25,809 bases of DNA from DASQVO01 sp035640715 (GCA_035640715.1 DASQVO010000053.1:1-25809); one strand, 5' to 3'. Counted from the stretch's first letter, positions 13,939 through 21,936 are shown. The notes: generated from the sequence alone by a model not told the origin. Made by a program: numbers and translations.

Positions 13939-14768
13939 CCGGGGCTACCCGGCCGGCCATCCGGTGCCGCGGTCTCCGGCGCCGCGGCACCGGAGACCGC
14001 ACCGCCCAGGTACAGGGCGCCTATCTCGGGGTGCTCCAGCACCTCACGGCCCGATCCCGACAGCCGTACCCGCCCGTTCTCCATGACCACGCCGTGCGTG
14101 GACAGCCGGAGCCCGGCACGGGCGTTCTGCTCGACAAGCAGGATCGTCGTCCCGCGCTCGTTCATCAGCCGGATGGCGTCAAAGACGGACCTGAGCACCT
14201 TCGGGTCCAGGCCCATCGACGGCTCGTCCAGGATGATCAGGACCGGCTCGAGCATCAGGGACCGCGCGAATTCGACCAGCCGCTGCTGGCCGCCGGACAG
14301 GCTGCCGGCCTTCTGCGCGGCCCAGCTGGCGACCTGCGGGAACATCTCGAACACGCTGGCCATCCTGCGGGCCGTCAGTGCCCCGTTCCGCAGGATGTAG
14401 CCGCCAAGCTCGATATTCTCCCGGACTGTCATGTCACGGAAGAGGCTGTGGTTCTGCGGCACCTGCACGACGCCCATGCGGAGGACCTGCTGCGGTGTCT
14501 TCCCGGCCAGGGATTCGCCGCGCAGCGTGATCGCTCCCCGCCTGGGCCGGAGCAGCCCGCTGATCACGGCCATCAGCGTGGACTTGCCGGCGCCGTTGGG
14601 ACCGACCACGCAGGTGATCCCGCCCTCGGCCACGCTGAGCGACACGCCGCGCAGCACGTCGCCGCCGCCGTAGCCGGCTACCACGCCATCGACTACGAGG
14701 GCCATATCCGGCTGGCCGCCCGCCCCGGCCCGCGCGGCTGCGGGCGGGCTCTCAGGCCGTGACGTCAT
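13935..14768 (-). CDS. livF: Branched-chain amino acid type ABC transporter, ATPase LivF
   Basis: One of the two cytoplasmic ATPases of a HAAT-type uptake ABC transporter. The product has Walker A GPNGAGKST, Q-loop VPQNHSLF, the signature LSGGQQRLVEFA, Walker B LIILDEPSMGLDP and the H-loop-like LLVEQNA, with the usual C-terminal YLGG. The ATG at 14768 (277 residues) is chosen because GGAGG lies 6 nt upstream; it falls inside the duplicated livG tail. The core domain begins at MALVVDGVV (14705). An open GTG at 14930 overlaps the present livG stop, but starting there would add over 50 residues read from repeat sequence. It ends convergently with the hydrolase gene. Last gene of the operon. Confidence 0.9.
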   Translation of the reverse strand: MTSRPESPPAAARAGAGGQPDMALVVDGVVAGYGGGDVLRGVSLSVAEGGITCVVGPNGAGKSTLMAVISGLLRPRRGAITLRGESLAGKTPQQVLRMGVVQVPQNHSLFRDMTVRENIELGGYILRNGALTARRMASVFEMFPQVASWAAQKAGSLSGGQQRLVEFARSLMLEPVLIILDEPSMGLDPKVLRSVFDAIRLMNERGTTILLVEQNARAGLRLSTHGVVMENGRVRLSGSGREVLEHPEIGALYLGGAVSGAAAPETAAPDGRPGSPG

Positions 14769-14805
14769 CCTCATCCTCCAGCGAGCCGCCAAGGTAGGCG
14801 TCAAG
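14755..14805. repeat. 51-bp direct repeat, copy B (livF side)
   Basis: Identical over 51 bp to 14933-14983. On the minus strand it encodes LDAYLGGSLEDEDDVTA, the livG C-terminus, here followed directly by a stop at 14752, and it carries the GGAGG and ATG used by livF. It probably represents the original livG end/livF start junction. Confidence 0.9.
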
Positions 14806-14811
14806 ACAGTG

Positions 14812-14908
14812 CTGGCCCGGGGGCGAGACGGCCCCCCGGAACCCCCCGTGGCGGGCCTCCGGCCCGCACTGGCCCGGGGACGAGACGGCCCCCCGGAATT
14901 CCCCGCGG
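14812..14908. repeat. Two GC-rich hairpin units between livG and livF
   Basis: Units starting at 14812 and 14869 (57-bp period) both read CTGGCCCGGGG, CGAGACGGCCCCCCGGAA and then a C-rich end; each can form a stem CCGGGGG/CCCCCGG. The same motif is found inside kamD at 3740. They lie between the two 51-bp direct repeats. Confidence 0.85.
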
Positions 14909-14926
14909 CGTCCCTGACGCCCCCGC

Positions 14927-15706
14927 TCACCCGGCCGTGACGTCATCCTCATCCTCCAGCGAGCCGCCAAGGTAGGCGTCAAGGACGCGGGGGTCGGTCC
15001 TGATGATGTCGGGTGGCCCGGAGGCGACGACGCTTCCTGAATCCATGACGGTTACCCGCTCGCACAGTCCCATCACGAACTCCATGTTGTGCTCGACGAT
15101 GAGGAACGTCGTGCCCCCGGCGTTCAGCTCCCGTATCCGCCCGGCGATGTGGTTGATGAGGGACGGGTTCACGCCGCCGGCCGGCTCGTCGAGCAGGATG
15201 ACGGCTGGTTCCGCAATCAGGACGTAGGCCAGTTCGAGCAGTTTGCGCTGACCGTAGGAGAGAGTCCCGGCGAGCGCGGCGGCGTGCCCGGCGATGCCGA
15301 CGAAGTCGAGCAGTTCCATCGCCCGCTGCCGGTCCGGTGGTGCAGCCCTCTTGGCGCCGGGCAGGCTCCGCCGTCCCGCCGCACTCCGGCGCGGCGCGGG
15401 GACGAGCATGTTCTCGAGCACGGTGAGGCGGGCGAAGATACGCGTGAGCTGGAAGGTCCGGCCGACGCCGAGGGCGAACACCCGGTCCGGCGGTGAGTTG
15501 GTGATCTTCCGGCCGCCCAGGAAGACATCACCCGCATCCACCCGCTCATATCCGGTCATCACGTTGAACAGGGTGGTCTTGCCCGAGCCGTTGGGCCCGA
15601 TAAGCCCCGTCACGCTGCCCTCGTCAACCTCGATCGTGCAGCCCTGCAGCGCCTGCACACCGCCGAACGCCTTCGCCAGGCCGTCGGCCCGCAGCAGGGC
15701 CGTCAT
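14927..15706 (-). CDS. livG: Branched-chain amino acid type ABC transporter, ATPase LivG
   Basis: Second ATPase of the transporter. In 259 residues it shows Walker A GPNGSGKTT (37-45), Q-loop TFQLTRIF, the LivG-type signature LSYGQRKLLELA, Walker B VILLDEPAGGVNP and the switch histidine in IVEHNMEFV. An insertion rich in Arg/Pro (APRRSAAGRRSLPGAKRAAP) sits before the helical domain, where LivG proteins often vary. The ATG overlaps the livM stop as ATGA and has GGGAGG 5 nt upstream. Its 3' end is part of a 51-bp duplication, so the present stop (after VTAG) is one codon later than the probable ancestral stop. Confidence 0.93.
   Translation of the reverse strand: MTALLRADGLAKAFGGVQALQGCTIEVDEGSVTGLIGPNGSGKTTLFNVMTGYERVDAGDVFLGGRKITNSPPDRVFALGVGRTFQLTRIFARLTVLENMLVPAPRRSAAGRRSLPGAKRAAPPDRQRAMELLDFVGIAGHAAALAGTLSYGQRKLLELAYVLIAEPAVILLDEPAGGVNPSLINHIAGRIRELNAGGTTFLIVEHNMEFVMGLCERVTVMDSGSVVASGPPDIIRTDPRVLDAYLGGSLEDEDDVTAG
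14933..14983. repeat. 51-bp direct repeat, copy A (livG C-terminus)
   Basis: The livG-borne copy of the 51-bp repeat. It encodes the livG C-terminus in frame and retains the GGAGG-N6-ATG start signal of livF, now within livG and followed by a 64-codon open frame (14946 to 14752) instead of livF. Confidence 0.9.
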
Positions 15707-16764
15707 CGCGGCCTCCCTTCGGCGCCGGCGCTGACCGCAGCGCCGGAGCCTGCCACGGCGCCGTCCGCCGCATCCGCAGGGAGTGGATCCGGAGCGTGCG
15801 CCGCGCGGGCAGCCCGCCAGGCCGTCACCCTCTCGGCCGCGGTGGGGATCACGCCGCGCGGCAGGAACAGGACGACCAGCAAGAACAGCGCGCCCAGCAG
15901 GATCTCGCTGACGTAGCCGTTCGTGAACCGTGACGTGAGGTACTGCTGGCCTGGCTCGATGAGGACCGCGCCGAGCACCGGCCCGGAGATGCTGCCGAAC
16001 CCGCCGAGGAACGTCATCAGCGCGACGGACAGGTCGAACTGCGCATCGAATCCCGAAGGCGGCTGTACCTGGGTCAGGTAGTAGAACCAGAGGCCGCCGA
16101 GCAGACCGGTGACCACCGCGGAAATGGTGAACGCCGCCAGCTTTACCCGCATCGGCCGCACCCCGAGCCCGCGGGCCCGGTCCTCGTCATCCCTGATTGC
16201 ACGCAGCTGCAGGCCAAACCGGGACCGGCGGATCAGCCAGGCCAGGCCCATCGTGACGACCAGGATGACCAGCGCCAGGTAGTAGAACGGATTGTTGTAG
16301 GTGGCCGCCTGCCAGTTGAGGAACGGCGCAGACACGCCCGTCGAGCCTCCCGTGAAGGACAGGTTGTAGGCCATCAGCTGGAAGATGAAGAACACCGCGA
16401 TCGTGATCACGATGAACGTATGCCGCCTGACCCGCAGGGCCACCAGGCCGAACGGCACGGCGATCGCCGCCCCGACCGCGGCGGCCAGCGGCAGCAGCCC
16501 GAACACCGCGACGCCGCTCACGTGCCAGTCCTTGGCGGCGATGCCCACCGTGTAGGCGCCGCTGCCGAAGAACACGGCATGGCCGAGCGAGATGTAGCCG
16601 GAGAAGCCGGAGAACAGGTTCCAGGCGGTGGCTGCGCCCGCGAAGATCAGCGCGTAGACACCGTAGTTGGTGACCAGCGGGTTCGTGAACAGCAGGGGGA
16701 ACACCGCCGCCGCCGCGAGCAGGATCGCTGCCGTGCCGGCCCGCCATGTGATGCCGGTGTTCAT
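15703..16764 (-). CDS. livM: Branched-chain amino acid type ABC transporter permease LivM
   Basis: Membrane permease with about nine to ten hydrophobic helices. Family hallmarks are NYGVYALIFAGAATAWNLFS, GFSGYISLGHAVFFGSGAYT, the cytoplasmic ATPase-contact loop SRFGLQLRAIRDDEDRARGL and the following GVRPMRVKLAAFTISA. The C-terminal 40 residues form an Ala-rich tail. Both ends overlap neighbours by ATGA, so livH, livM and livG are translationally coupled. Confidence 0.93.
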   Translation of the reverse strand: MNTGITWRAGTAAILLAAAAVFPLLFTNPLVTNYGVYALIFAGAATAWNLFSGFSGYISLGHAVFFGSGAYTVGIAAKDWHVSGVAVFGLLPLAAAVGAAIAVPFGLVALRVRRHTFIVITIAVFFIFQLMAYNLSFTGGSTGVSAPFLNWQAATYNNPFYYLALVILVVTMGLAWLIRRSRFGLQLRAIRDDEDRARGLGVRPMRVKLAAFTISAVVTGLLGGLWFYYLTQVQPPSGFDAQFDLSVALMTFLGGFGSISGPVLGAVLIEPGQQYLTSRFTNGYVSEILLGALFLLVVLFLPRGVIPTAAERVTAWRAARAAHAPDPLPADAADGAVAGSGAAVSAGAEGRPR

Positions 16765-17642
16765 TGCGCCCTCACCGCCTGCCGTCCCAGGAACCCTGCG
16801 GGGCGTAGCACCAGGACAACGACCAGGGCGGCGTAAAAAACGACGACCGCCCAGTTCGGTGACCAGATGGTCACGAGCGACTCCAGGGTCAGCATGAAGA
16901 CCGACGCCACGAGTGCACCGGCAATGCTGCCCAGGCCGCCGAGGATGATGATCGCCAGCAGCCGGGAGATCAGGTCGTAGCCGCTGTTGGGGTTGAATCC
17001 CCCGCTTGTCGCGCCGAAGACCATGCCCCCTGCCGCGGTGACCGCCACCCCGATGCCGAACGTGAGAGCGGCCACGCGGTTGACGTCGATCCCGATGAGC
17101 CGCGCCGCCGTGCTGTCCTGCATCGTCGCACGCACGCTGCGCCCGAATCCCGTCTGGTACAGCAGCAGGTAGAGCGCGAGGATGAGAGCGACTGCGAGGG
17201 CGAATCCGAAGAGATAGATATACGGCAGGTAGAACCCGAGCACGTGCACGGTCGAGCTGACATACCAGGACTTGAGCTGTGTGTAGTTGGGCCCGAAGAC
17301 CTTATACAGGATCCCCTCGATAATCAGCGCTACCGCATAGCTCACCAGCAGCGTCATGGACGTCCGTTCCCGGCCGCGCAGCGGGCGGATGAACGTCCAG
17401 TGGATGACGACGCCGATCATGAACAAGGCCGGCACCGTGATGAGCAGCCCGAGGAACAGGTCGATGTGCAGGTGCACGGCGAGAACGTAGCTGAGGTAGG
17501 CGCCCAGCACCACGAGGATGCCCTGGGCGATGTTGATGATGTCCAGCACGCCGAATATCAGCGTCAGCCCGGCCGCCATCAGGGCATAGACGCCCCCGAC
17601 CAGGATTCCGTCCGAGATGGCCTGGTAGATCTCGTGCGCCAT
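16761..17642 (-). CDS. livH: Branched-chain amino acid type ABC transporter permease LivH
   Basis: Membrane permease of 293 residues with about eight helices. The start AISDGILVGGVYALMAAGLT, LIFGVLDIINIAQGILVVLG, the ATPase-contact loop TGFGRSVRATMQDSTAARLI and GLGSIAGALVAS are diagnostic for LivH. The ATG has GGAG 5 nt upstream. It begins 26 bp after the binding-protein gene and overlaps livM by 4 bp. With LivM it forms the channel; the substrate in this system could be a branched-chain amino acid, another amino acid or a small aromatic acid, since the family is broad. Confidence 0.93.
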   Translation of the reverse strand: MAHEIYQAISDGILVGGVYALMAAGLTLIFGVLDIINIAQGILVVLGAYLSYVLAVHLHIDLFLGLLITVPALFMIGVVIHWTFIRPLRGRERTSMTLLVSYAVALIIEGILYKVFGPNYTQLKSWYVSSTVHVLGFYLPYIYLFGFALAVALILALYLLLYQTGFGRSVRATMQDSTAARLIGIDVNRVAALTFGIGVAVTAAGGMVFGATSGGFNPNSGYDLISRLLAIIILGGLGSIAGALVASVFMLTLESLVTIWSPNWAVVVFYAALVVVLVLRPAGFLGRQAVRAQ

Positions 17643-17668
17643 GTCAGCTCCGCATTCCGCTTATGCCG

Positions 17669-18961
17669 TCAGCTCGACCAGTTGGGCTTCGGGTAGATAA
17701 CCTTCACGGAGCCGGCCGCGCCGGTCGGCATCACCTGGTTAAGCACTCCGTTCTGCCATTGGAAGATGAACGCCGCGGCCTGGCCGTTCTGGCCGAGGGA
17801 ATCGAACTTCACCGGCCCTTGGACGCTGCTCAGCGTCACCCCGCTGTGCAGGTACTTGATGATGGCCGTGTTGTCCGTGCCCTTGGTCGCGTTCACGGCC
17901 TGGGCCATGACCTGGCCGACTGCGTAGGCCTCTGCGACATCGGAGTTGATATCCGACGGGGTGCCGCCGTACTTGGCGATGTAGGCCTTGACCATCGCCT
18001 GGCTGGCAGCGTTCTGGTACTGCGGGTACCAGCCGTTCGGCACCATGACGCCGGTGGCGTTCGCCTTCCCCACGGTGCTGAGGTAGGCGGCTCCCTGGTC
18101 CGGGCCGCCCGTGGCGATGAATATTTTCGGGTTGTAGTGCTGCTGCTCGAACGCCTGCATAAAGGCCGACACGGTAGGCACGTCGGTCGAGCCGAGTATG
18201 ACGAGCTGTGCCCCGCTGGCCGCCACCTGGTCGGCCGGCGCCTTGTAGGCGGTGACCTCCTCCGGAAAGACCTTCGAGTAGACCGTCTTGACCCCTAGGC
18301 TCTGCAGCTCGGACTGCGCCAGCTGGGTCTGCGGGTCGGCGAACGGGTCGTTGGCCATCGGGTACGCGGCCGTCGCCGGCCGCTGGCTGGGCGGCAGTGA
18401 CTTGACCCAGTTAACGAAGGGAACCAGCTGGTCCTTGACGGGCAAGCTGACGTCGAAGACGTTGTGGTCCGCCTGATTCGATGGCGTGTTGAAGACCGCC
18501 GGGGCGCCGCCGGCGCCTTCGACGAACGCCTTGCCGTACCGCGCCGCCACGGCCGACGCCGGTCCGGTCAGCAGCGAGGAGAACGGGCCGAACGCCAGGT
18601 CGGCATGGTCGGAAGCGAACAGCGTCTGGTAGTTCGTGTCCACCTGCTGCGGTGAGCTGCCGTCGTTGAGGATCTTGAGTTCGACCTTGCGGCCCAGCAG
18701 GCCGCCGTGGGCGTTGGTGGTGGCCGCCCACAGCTGGTAGCCCTTCTGGAACGCCTGACCGTCGGCGGAGAAGTCGCCGGTGAGTGAGAGGGACGCGCCG
18801 ATCACGATCGGCGCCTTCGTGCCGGATCCGTTCGCACCGGATCCGCCCGTGCCGCTTCCGCTGCTGCCGCAGGCGGCCAGAACGGCCGCGGCCAGCGCCG
18901 TAACCGGCACGGCAAGGGCGTACCGGTATGTTCCTGAGGACCGGGCGGGTGCACGTCTCAT
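17669..18961 (-). CDS. ABC transporter substrate-binding lipoprotein (LivK/Peripla_BP_6 type)
   Basis: A 430-residue extracellular lipoprotein that delivers the ligand to LivHM. The N-terminus has positive charges (MRRAPARSSGTYR), a hydrophobic segment and the lipobox LAAC with Cys31, followed by a Gly/Ser linker. The mature part begins PIVIGASLSLTGDFSADGQA and continues with GGLLGRKVELKILNDGSSP, as in type I periplasmic binding proteins. The ATG at 18961 is chosen from a longer open frame because it has GGGAG 8 nt upstream and starts the signal peptide. It follows the dehydrogenase gene by 37 bp and precedes livH by 26 bp. The ligand is not determined by sequence. Confidence 0.92.
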   Translation of the reverse strand: MRRAPARSSGTYRYALAVPVTALAAAVLAACGSSGSGTGGSGANGSGTKAPIVIGASLSLTGDFSADGQAFQKGYQLWAATTNAHGGLLGRKVELKILNDGSSPQQVDTNYQTLFASDHADLAFGPFSSLLTGPASAVAARYGKAFVEGAGGAPAVFNTPSNQADHNVFDVSLPVKDQLVPFVNWVKSLPPSQRPATAAYPMANDPFADPQTQLAQSELQSLGVKTVYSKVFPEEVTAYKAPADQVAASGAQLVILGSTDVPTVSAFMQAFEQQHYNPKIFIATGGPDQGAAYLSTVGKANATGVMVPNGWYPQYQNAASQAMVKAYIAKYGGTPSDINSDVAEAYAVGQVMAQAVNATKGTDNTAIIKYLHSGVTLSSVQGPVKFDSLGQNGQAAAFIFQWQNGVLNQVMPTGAAGSVKVIYPKPNWSS

Positions 18962-18998
18962 CCCCGGTTCTCCCTTCCGATCTAGTTGTCCGGTGCCG

Positions 18999-19952
18999 TT
19001 ACCCAGCCGATGTCTCGTCGGGCTCAAGCCCGTCCGGGACGTCCGCGTGCTCACTTTCCAGCCTCAGGCCGGCCGAGTCGGCCTGCATCTGCAGCAGGGC
19101 GGCGAAATCGGACTCGCCGTATCCGCGGCCGATGAGGCCCTGCACCAGCTGGTGAACCAGCGAGGCGACCGGCATTGGCGTTTCCCGGTTGCGCGCAGCG
19201 GCCAGGCCGAGGTCGAAGTCCTTGCGCAGGAGCCGCGCCGTGAACGTGGGCTCGAAGTCAAGGTTGACGTAGGCCGGCGTCTTGTAGGTCGTGAACAAGG
19301 AGCCCATCACGCTTTTATTGAGGCAGCCAAGGAAGGCCTGCCGGCTCACCCCGCTCTTCTCGGCCAGCACCGTTACCTCGGCGAGCGCCTGCGCCACGAC
19401 GCCGAGGAACAGATTGTGGCAGAGCTTGACCGTCCGGGCCAGTTCTCCTTCGCCCACGTAGGTCGCCCCGGATCCGAGCAGGTCCAGGTAGGGCGCGACC
19501 ATGTCGAAGGCGGCCCGGGGCCCGGAGACCGCGAGGGTCAGCCTGCCCGCGCGGGCGACGCCCGGGTTTCCGCTGACCGGCGCCGCGAGCAGCGAGGTGC
19601 CGCGCGGCGTAAGCTGCTCCCGCACGTGCCGGGACGCGTCCGCGGACACAGTGGAGCAGTCCACCAGCACGGACGGCGCGGCAGGCCCCGATATCAGGCC
19701 GCCGGGGCCGAGAACCACCGAGATGAGGTCCTCCGATGAGGCAACCGTGGCGAACACGATGTCGCGCTCGCCCAGGTCCGCCGCCGAGGAGACCAGTTTG
19801 GCGCCGAGCCTTTCCAGCGGCTCGGCCCGGGCCCGGGTGCGGTTGTAGACGGCAACATCAGAGCCCGCGGCGAGTAGCCGGCGGACCATTTCAGAGCCCA
19901 TCCGGCCCGCGCCGATCCAGCCGATCGTGCGGACGTCATTGTCTTCGGGCAT
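18999..19952 (-). CDS. NAD(P)-dependent 3-hydroxyisobutyrate dehydrogenase family enzyme
   Basis: A 317-residue beta-hydroxyacid dehydrogenase. The N-terminal Rossmann motif is IGWIGAGRMGSEMVRRLL; VLVDCSTVSADASR corresponds to the family's DxST substrate motif, APVSGNPGVARAGRLTLAVSG to the catalytic-domain glycine loop, and KLCHNLFLGVVAQALAE contains the conserved catalytic lysine (K-x-x-x-N). Members reduce or oxidise 3-hydroxyisobutyrate, tartronate semialdehyde, 6-phosphogluconate or similar acids. The ATG at 19952 is preferred to the GTG at 19967 because GAGG lies about 9 nt before it. As first gene of the transporter operon it may act on the imported compound or its product. Confidence 0.87.
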   Translation of the reverse strand: MPEDNDVRTIGWIGAGRMGSEMVRRLLAAGSDVAVYNRTRARAEPLERLGAKLVSSAADLGERDIVFATVASSEDLISVVLGPGGLISGPAAPSVLVDCSTVSADASRHVREQLTPRGTSLLAAPVSGNPGVARAGRLTLAVSGPRAAFDMVAPYLDLLGSGATYVGEGELARTVKLCHNLFLGVVAQALAEVTVLAEKSGVSRQAFLGCLNKSVMGSLFTTYKTPAYVNLDFEPTFTARLLRKDFDLGLAAARNRETPMPVASLVHQLVQGLIGRGYGESDFAALLQMQADSAGLRLESEHADVPDGLEPDETSAG

Positions 19953-20015
19953 GCCCTCTTGCCTCACTTCGCACGGTCACCGCGGTGCGCTTCAGCGGGG
20001 GCGCGCACGGAGCCA

Positions 20016-20065
20016 GCAACAATCGTTTGCATCTGCAGGCTGTACCTTGACGCGATCTTTGTCAA
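20016..20065 (-). promoter_or_regulatory. Promoter and LacI-type operator candidate of the liv operon
   Basis: Minus-strand TTGACA (20065-20060) is followed after 17 nt by CAGCCT (20042-20037). Immediately downstream, GCAAACGATTGTTGC (20030-20016) has GCAA/TTGC ends around a CG-containing core, as in LacI-family operators. This position, over the transcription start, suits repression by the regulator encoded upstream. The palindrome is only partial. A TTGAC-N9-GTCAA inverted repeat at 20047-20065 overlaps the -35. Confidence 0.4.
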
Positions 20066-20165
20066 CGAAGCAAGACCAACATGATCAACCTGTTACCAAT
20101 CCGCCAGCGCACGGCAATGCGGTCAGCCGGCCCGCACCCGCCGCCACGGGGCGCCGGTCAGCGGC

Positions 20166-21275
20166 TCAGGACGCGGACGGCGCGCCAGCCGCCCCGGCCG
20201 GGGCACGGTGCAGGGGCACCGCGGCCGCGGCATGTCCTGCTCCACCCGTGGCCTCCGCGGGAGGGGCGGTGGAGCCCCGGACCACCAGCTCCGGGGCGAG
20301 GTAGAGGATCTTCACCGGGCTGTCATGGCTGGTGACGCGTTCAAGCAGGAGCTGCGCCGCCTCCGTGCCGAGCTGATAGTGCGGAAAGCGCACCGTGGTC
20401 AGCGGCGGGCGCAGCCGGTCGACGAACGGCATGTCGTTGAATCCGACCAGCGACAGGTCCTCGGGGCAGCGCAGGCCGGCCTCGTCGAGCGCCGCGTAGC
20501 AGCCGATTGCCTGCATGTCGTTGGCGGCCGCTATCGCGGTGAAGCGGTCTGCCCGCCCCAGCAGCTCCCGGCAGCACCGTGTCCCCTCCTCCACCGTGTA
20601 CCCGGCGGCGGACACGATCAGGCTCTCGTTCACCTCAAGGCCGCATGCCTTCATGCCTTCGAAGAAGCCGCGGCGCCGGCTCACGCCGGTCGATACCTGC
20701 TGGGGGCCGGCGATGTGGGCGATCCGCGTGTGGCCCAGCGCGGCGAGGTGCGCGACGGCCATGCGCAGTCCCTGCTCATTGTCCACCGATACCGAGGAGA
20801 AGCTGTAGTCCGGGGCGAGCCGGTTCATCAGCACGGTGGGAATGTCGGCGGCGGCGGCCTCCGCAAGGACCGGGTTGCGCAGGTGCGCGGTCGCCAGGGC
20901 GAACCCGTCGACGTGACGCGCGCGCATCTGCTCGAAGATGATCTGCTCCTTGCCGCTGTCCCCGTCGGTGTTGCCGAGGAGCGCGACATAGCCCGCGCTG
21001 GCGAGCCGGTCCTCCAGGCCGCGGACGATCGGCGGGAAGAGCGGATTGTTCAGATCGGGAATCAGCACGCCGACGGTGTGCGAGCGCCTGGTCCGCAGGC
21101 TGCGCGCTACCGGGTTGGGCCGGTAGCCAAGCGCGGCCGCGGCTTCTGCCACTCGCTGGGCGGTGTCCTCGCTGACCAGGATGCGGGTTTCCGGGTTAAG
21201 CGCGCGGGAGGCGGTTGCTGGGTGCACGCGTGCCGCGATGGCAACATCCCGGAGCGTCGCCGGCCGTTCAGGCAT
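20166..21275 (-). CDS. LacI-family transcriptional regulator
   Basis: A 369-residue repressor. The N-terminal helix-turn-helix reads ATLRDVAIAARVHPATASRALN, followed by the hinge helix GYRPNPVARSLRTRRSHTVG. The core is a periplasmic-binding-protein-like sensor domain (VGVLIPDLNNPLFPPIVRGLE, IPTVLMNRL, GFNDMPFVDRLRPPLTTVR). The extra 30 residues at the C-terminus are Ala/Pro-rich. AAGGAG lies about 11 nt upstream of the ATG. The ligand is probably linked to what the downstream liv system imports, although LacI proteins more usually sense sugars. It lies just upstream of the dehydrogenase/liv operon in the same direction. Confidence 0.92.
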   Translation of the reverse strand: MPERPATLRDVAIAARVHPATASRALNPETRILVSEDTAQRVAEAAAALGYRPNPVARSLRTRRSHTVGVLIPDLNNPLFPPIVRGLEDRLASAGYVALLGNTDGDSGKEQIIFEQMRARHVDGFALATAHLRNPVLAEAAAADIPTVLMNRLAPDYSFSSVSVDNEQGLRMAVAHLAALGHTRIAHIAGPQQVSTGVSRRRGFFEGMKACGLEVNESLIVSAAGYTVEEGTRCCRELLGRADRFTAIAAANDMQAIGCYAALDEAGLRCPEDLSLVGFNDMPFVDRLRPPLTTVRFPHYQLGTEAAQLLLERVTSHDSPVKILYLAPELVVRGSTAPPAEATGGAGHAAAAVPLHRAPAGAAGAPSAS

Positions 21276-21352
21276 CGGTGATCACGCTCCTTAGCGATCG
21301 GTCCCCGGCGCCGGCCTGCCCCGGCCCGGCGCGTCTCGCGAGTGCCTGGTGC

Positions 21353-21385
21353 TCGTCATATGCTCTGCTGATCGTCATATGCTCT
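21353..21385. promoter_or_regulatory. Two 14-bp direct repeats upstream of lacI-type gene
   Basis: TCGTCATATGCTCT occurs at 21353-21366 and again at 21372-21385, a 19-bp period close to two helical turns. The repeats lie 80-110 bp before the start of the LacI-family gene and after the MarR stop, so they could bind a regulator of the former. CATATG is itself palindromic. Confidence 0.5.
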
Positions 21386-21453
21386 ACCCAGACAACCAGG
21401 CTACCTGCCAGGTCGCCCTGCGTGCCTGCCCCCGCTTTCCGGCTGCGTGGCGG

Positions 21454-21909
21454 CTAGCTTTCGCCGCCCGCCGCCCGGGCCGACGCGATCAGCTGGTCCG
21501 GGAGAACGCTGGCCAGCACGTCCCGGTGGGTGGGCGCCGCCTCGGCATGACGCTGCCGCCCGGCCTCGGTCAGTGTCACGTAGATGCCGCGCCTGTCCAT
21601 GTCGCACATGCAGCGCTCGACGAGCCCGTGCTTTTCCAGGCGGCCGATCAGCCGGGACAGGGCGCTCTGGCTCAGGTGCACCGCGTCGGCCAGTTCCTGG
21701 GCACGGAACCTGTGCTCGTCGCTCTCGGCAAGGCGCTCCAGCACCTCGAAGTCGCTGACGCCCAGTCCGTGCCGCTCGCCGAGTTCTCGTTCGAGAGCCG
21801 TGCATGCGGCCGCATGGCTGGCGGCCAGGGCCCGCCAGACGGTCACGACCGTGTCCGGCGCAGCCTCTGGCGCGGACTGCCACGCCGCGCCAGACCCACT
21901 CACGCTCAC
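21454..21909 (-). CDS. MarR-family transcriptional regulator
   Basis: A 151-residue winged-helix regulator. Recognition elements are GVSDFEVLERLAES, RAQELADAVHLSQSALSRLI (helix-turn-helix), RLEKHGLVERC and the wing DRRGIYVTLTEAGR. MarR proteins usually repress a neighbouring efflux or degradation gene in response to small aromatic compounds. The partner here is probably the MFS transporter whose remnant lies just upstream on the other strand. The GTG at 21909 has TATGAT ending 6 nt upstream, a leaderless arrangement, and no Shine-Dalgarno. Cys residues in the wing approach (ERCMCDMDRR) could sense oxidation; that is speculation. Confidence 0.9.
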   Translation of the reverse strand: MSVSGSGAAWQSAPEAAPDTVVTVWRALAASHAAACTALERELGERHGLGVSDFEVLERLAESDEHRFRAQELADAVHLSQSALSRLIGRLEKHGLVERCMCDMDRRGIYVTLTEAGRQRHAEAAPTHRDVLASVLPDQLIASARAAGGES

Positions 21910-21915
21910 GGGCGC

Positions 21916-21921
21916 ATCATA
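21916..21921 (-). promoter_or_regulatory. Leaderless-type -10 (TATGAT) of the MarR gene
   Basis: TATGAT on the minus strand, five of six to the TATAAT consensus, ends exactly 6 nt before the GTG start. Confidence 0.55.
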
Positions 21922-21936
21922 GCCGCACGGACATAA

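Noticed and set aside
14769..14930. livF starting at the GTG that overlaps the livG stop
   Set aside because: The extra residues are the translation of the inserted repeat and the duplicated livG tail; a much better Shine-Dalgarno precedes the ATG at 14768. The long form cannot be fully excluded.
20208..21281. 357-codon plus-strand frame opposite the LacI-family gene
   Set aside because: Shadow of a clear regulator with helix-turn-helix and sensor motifs.
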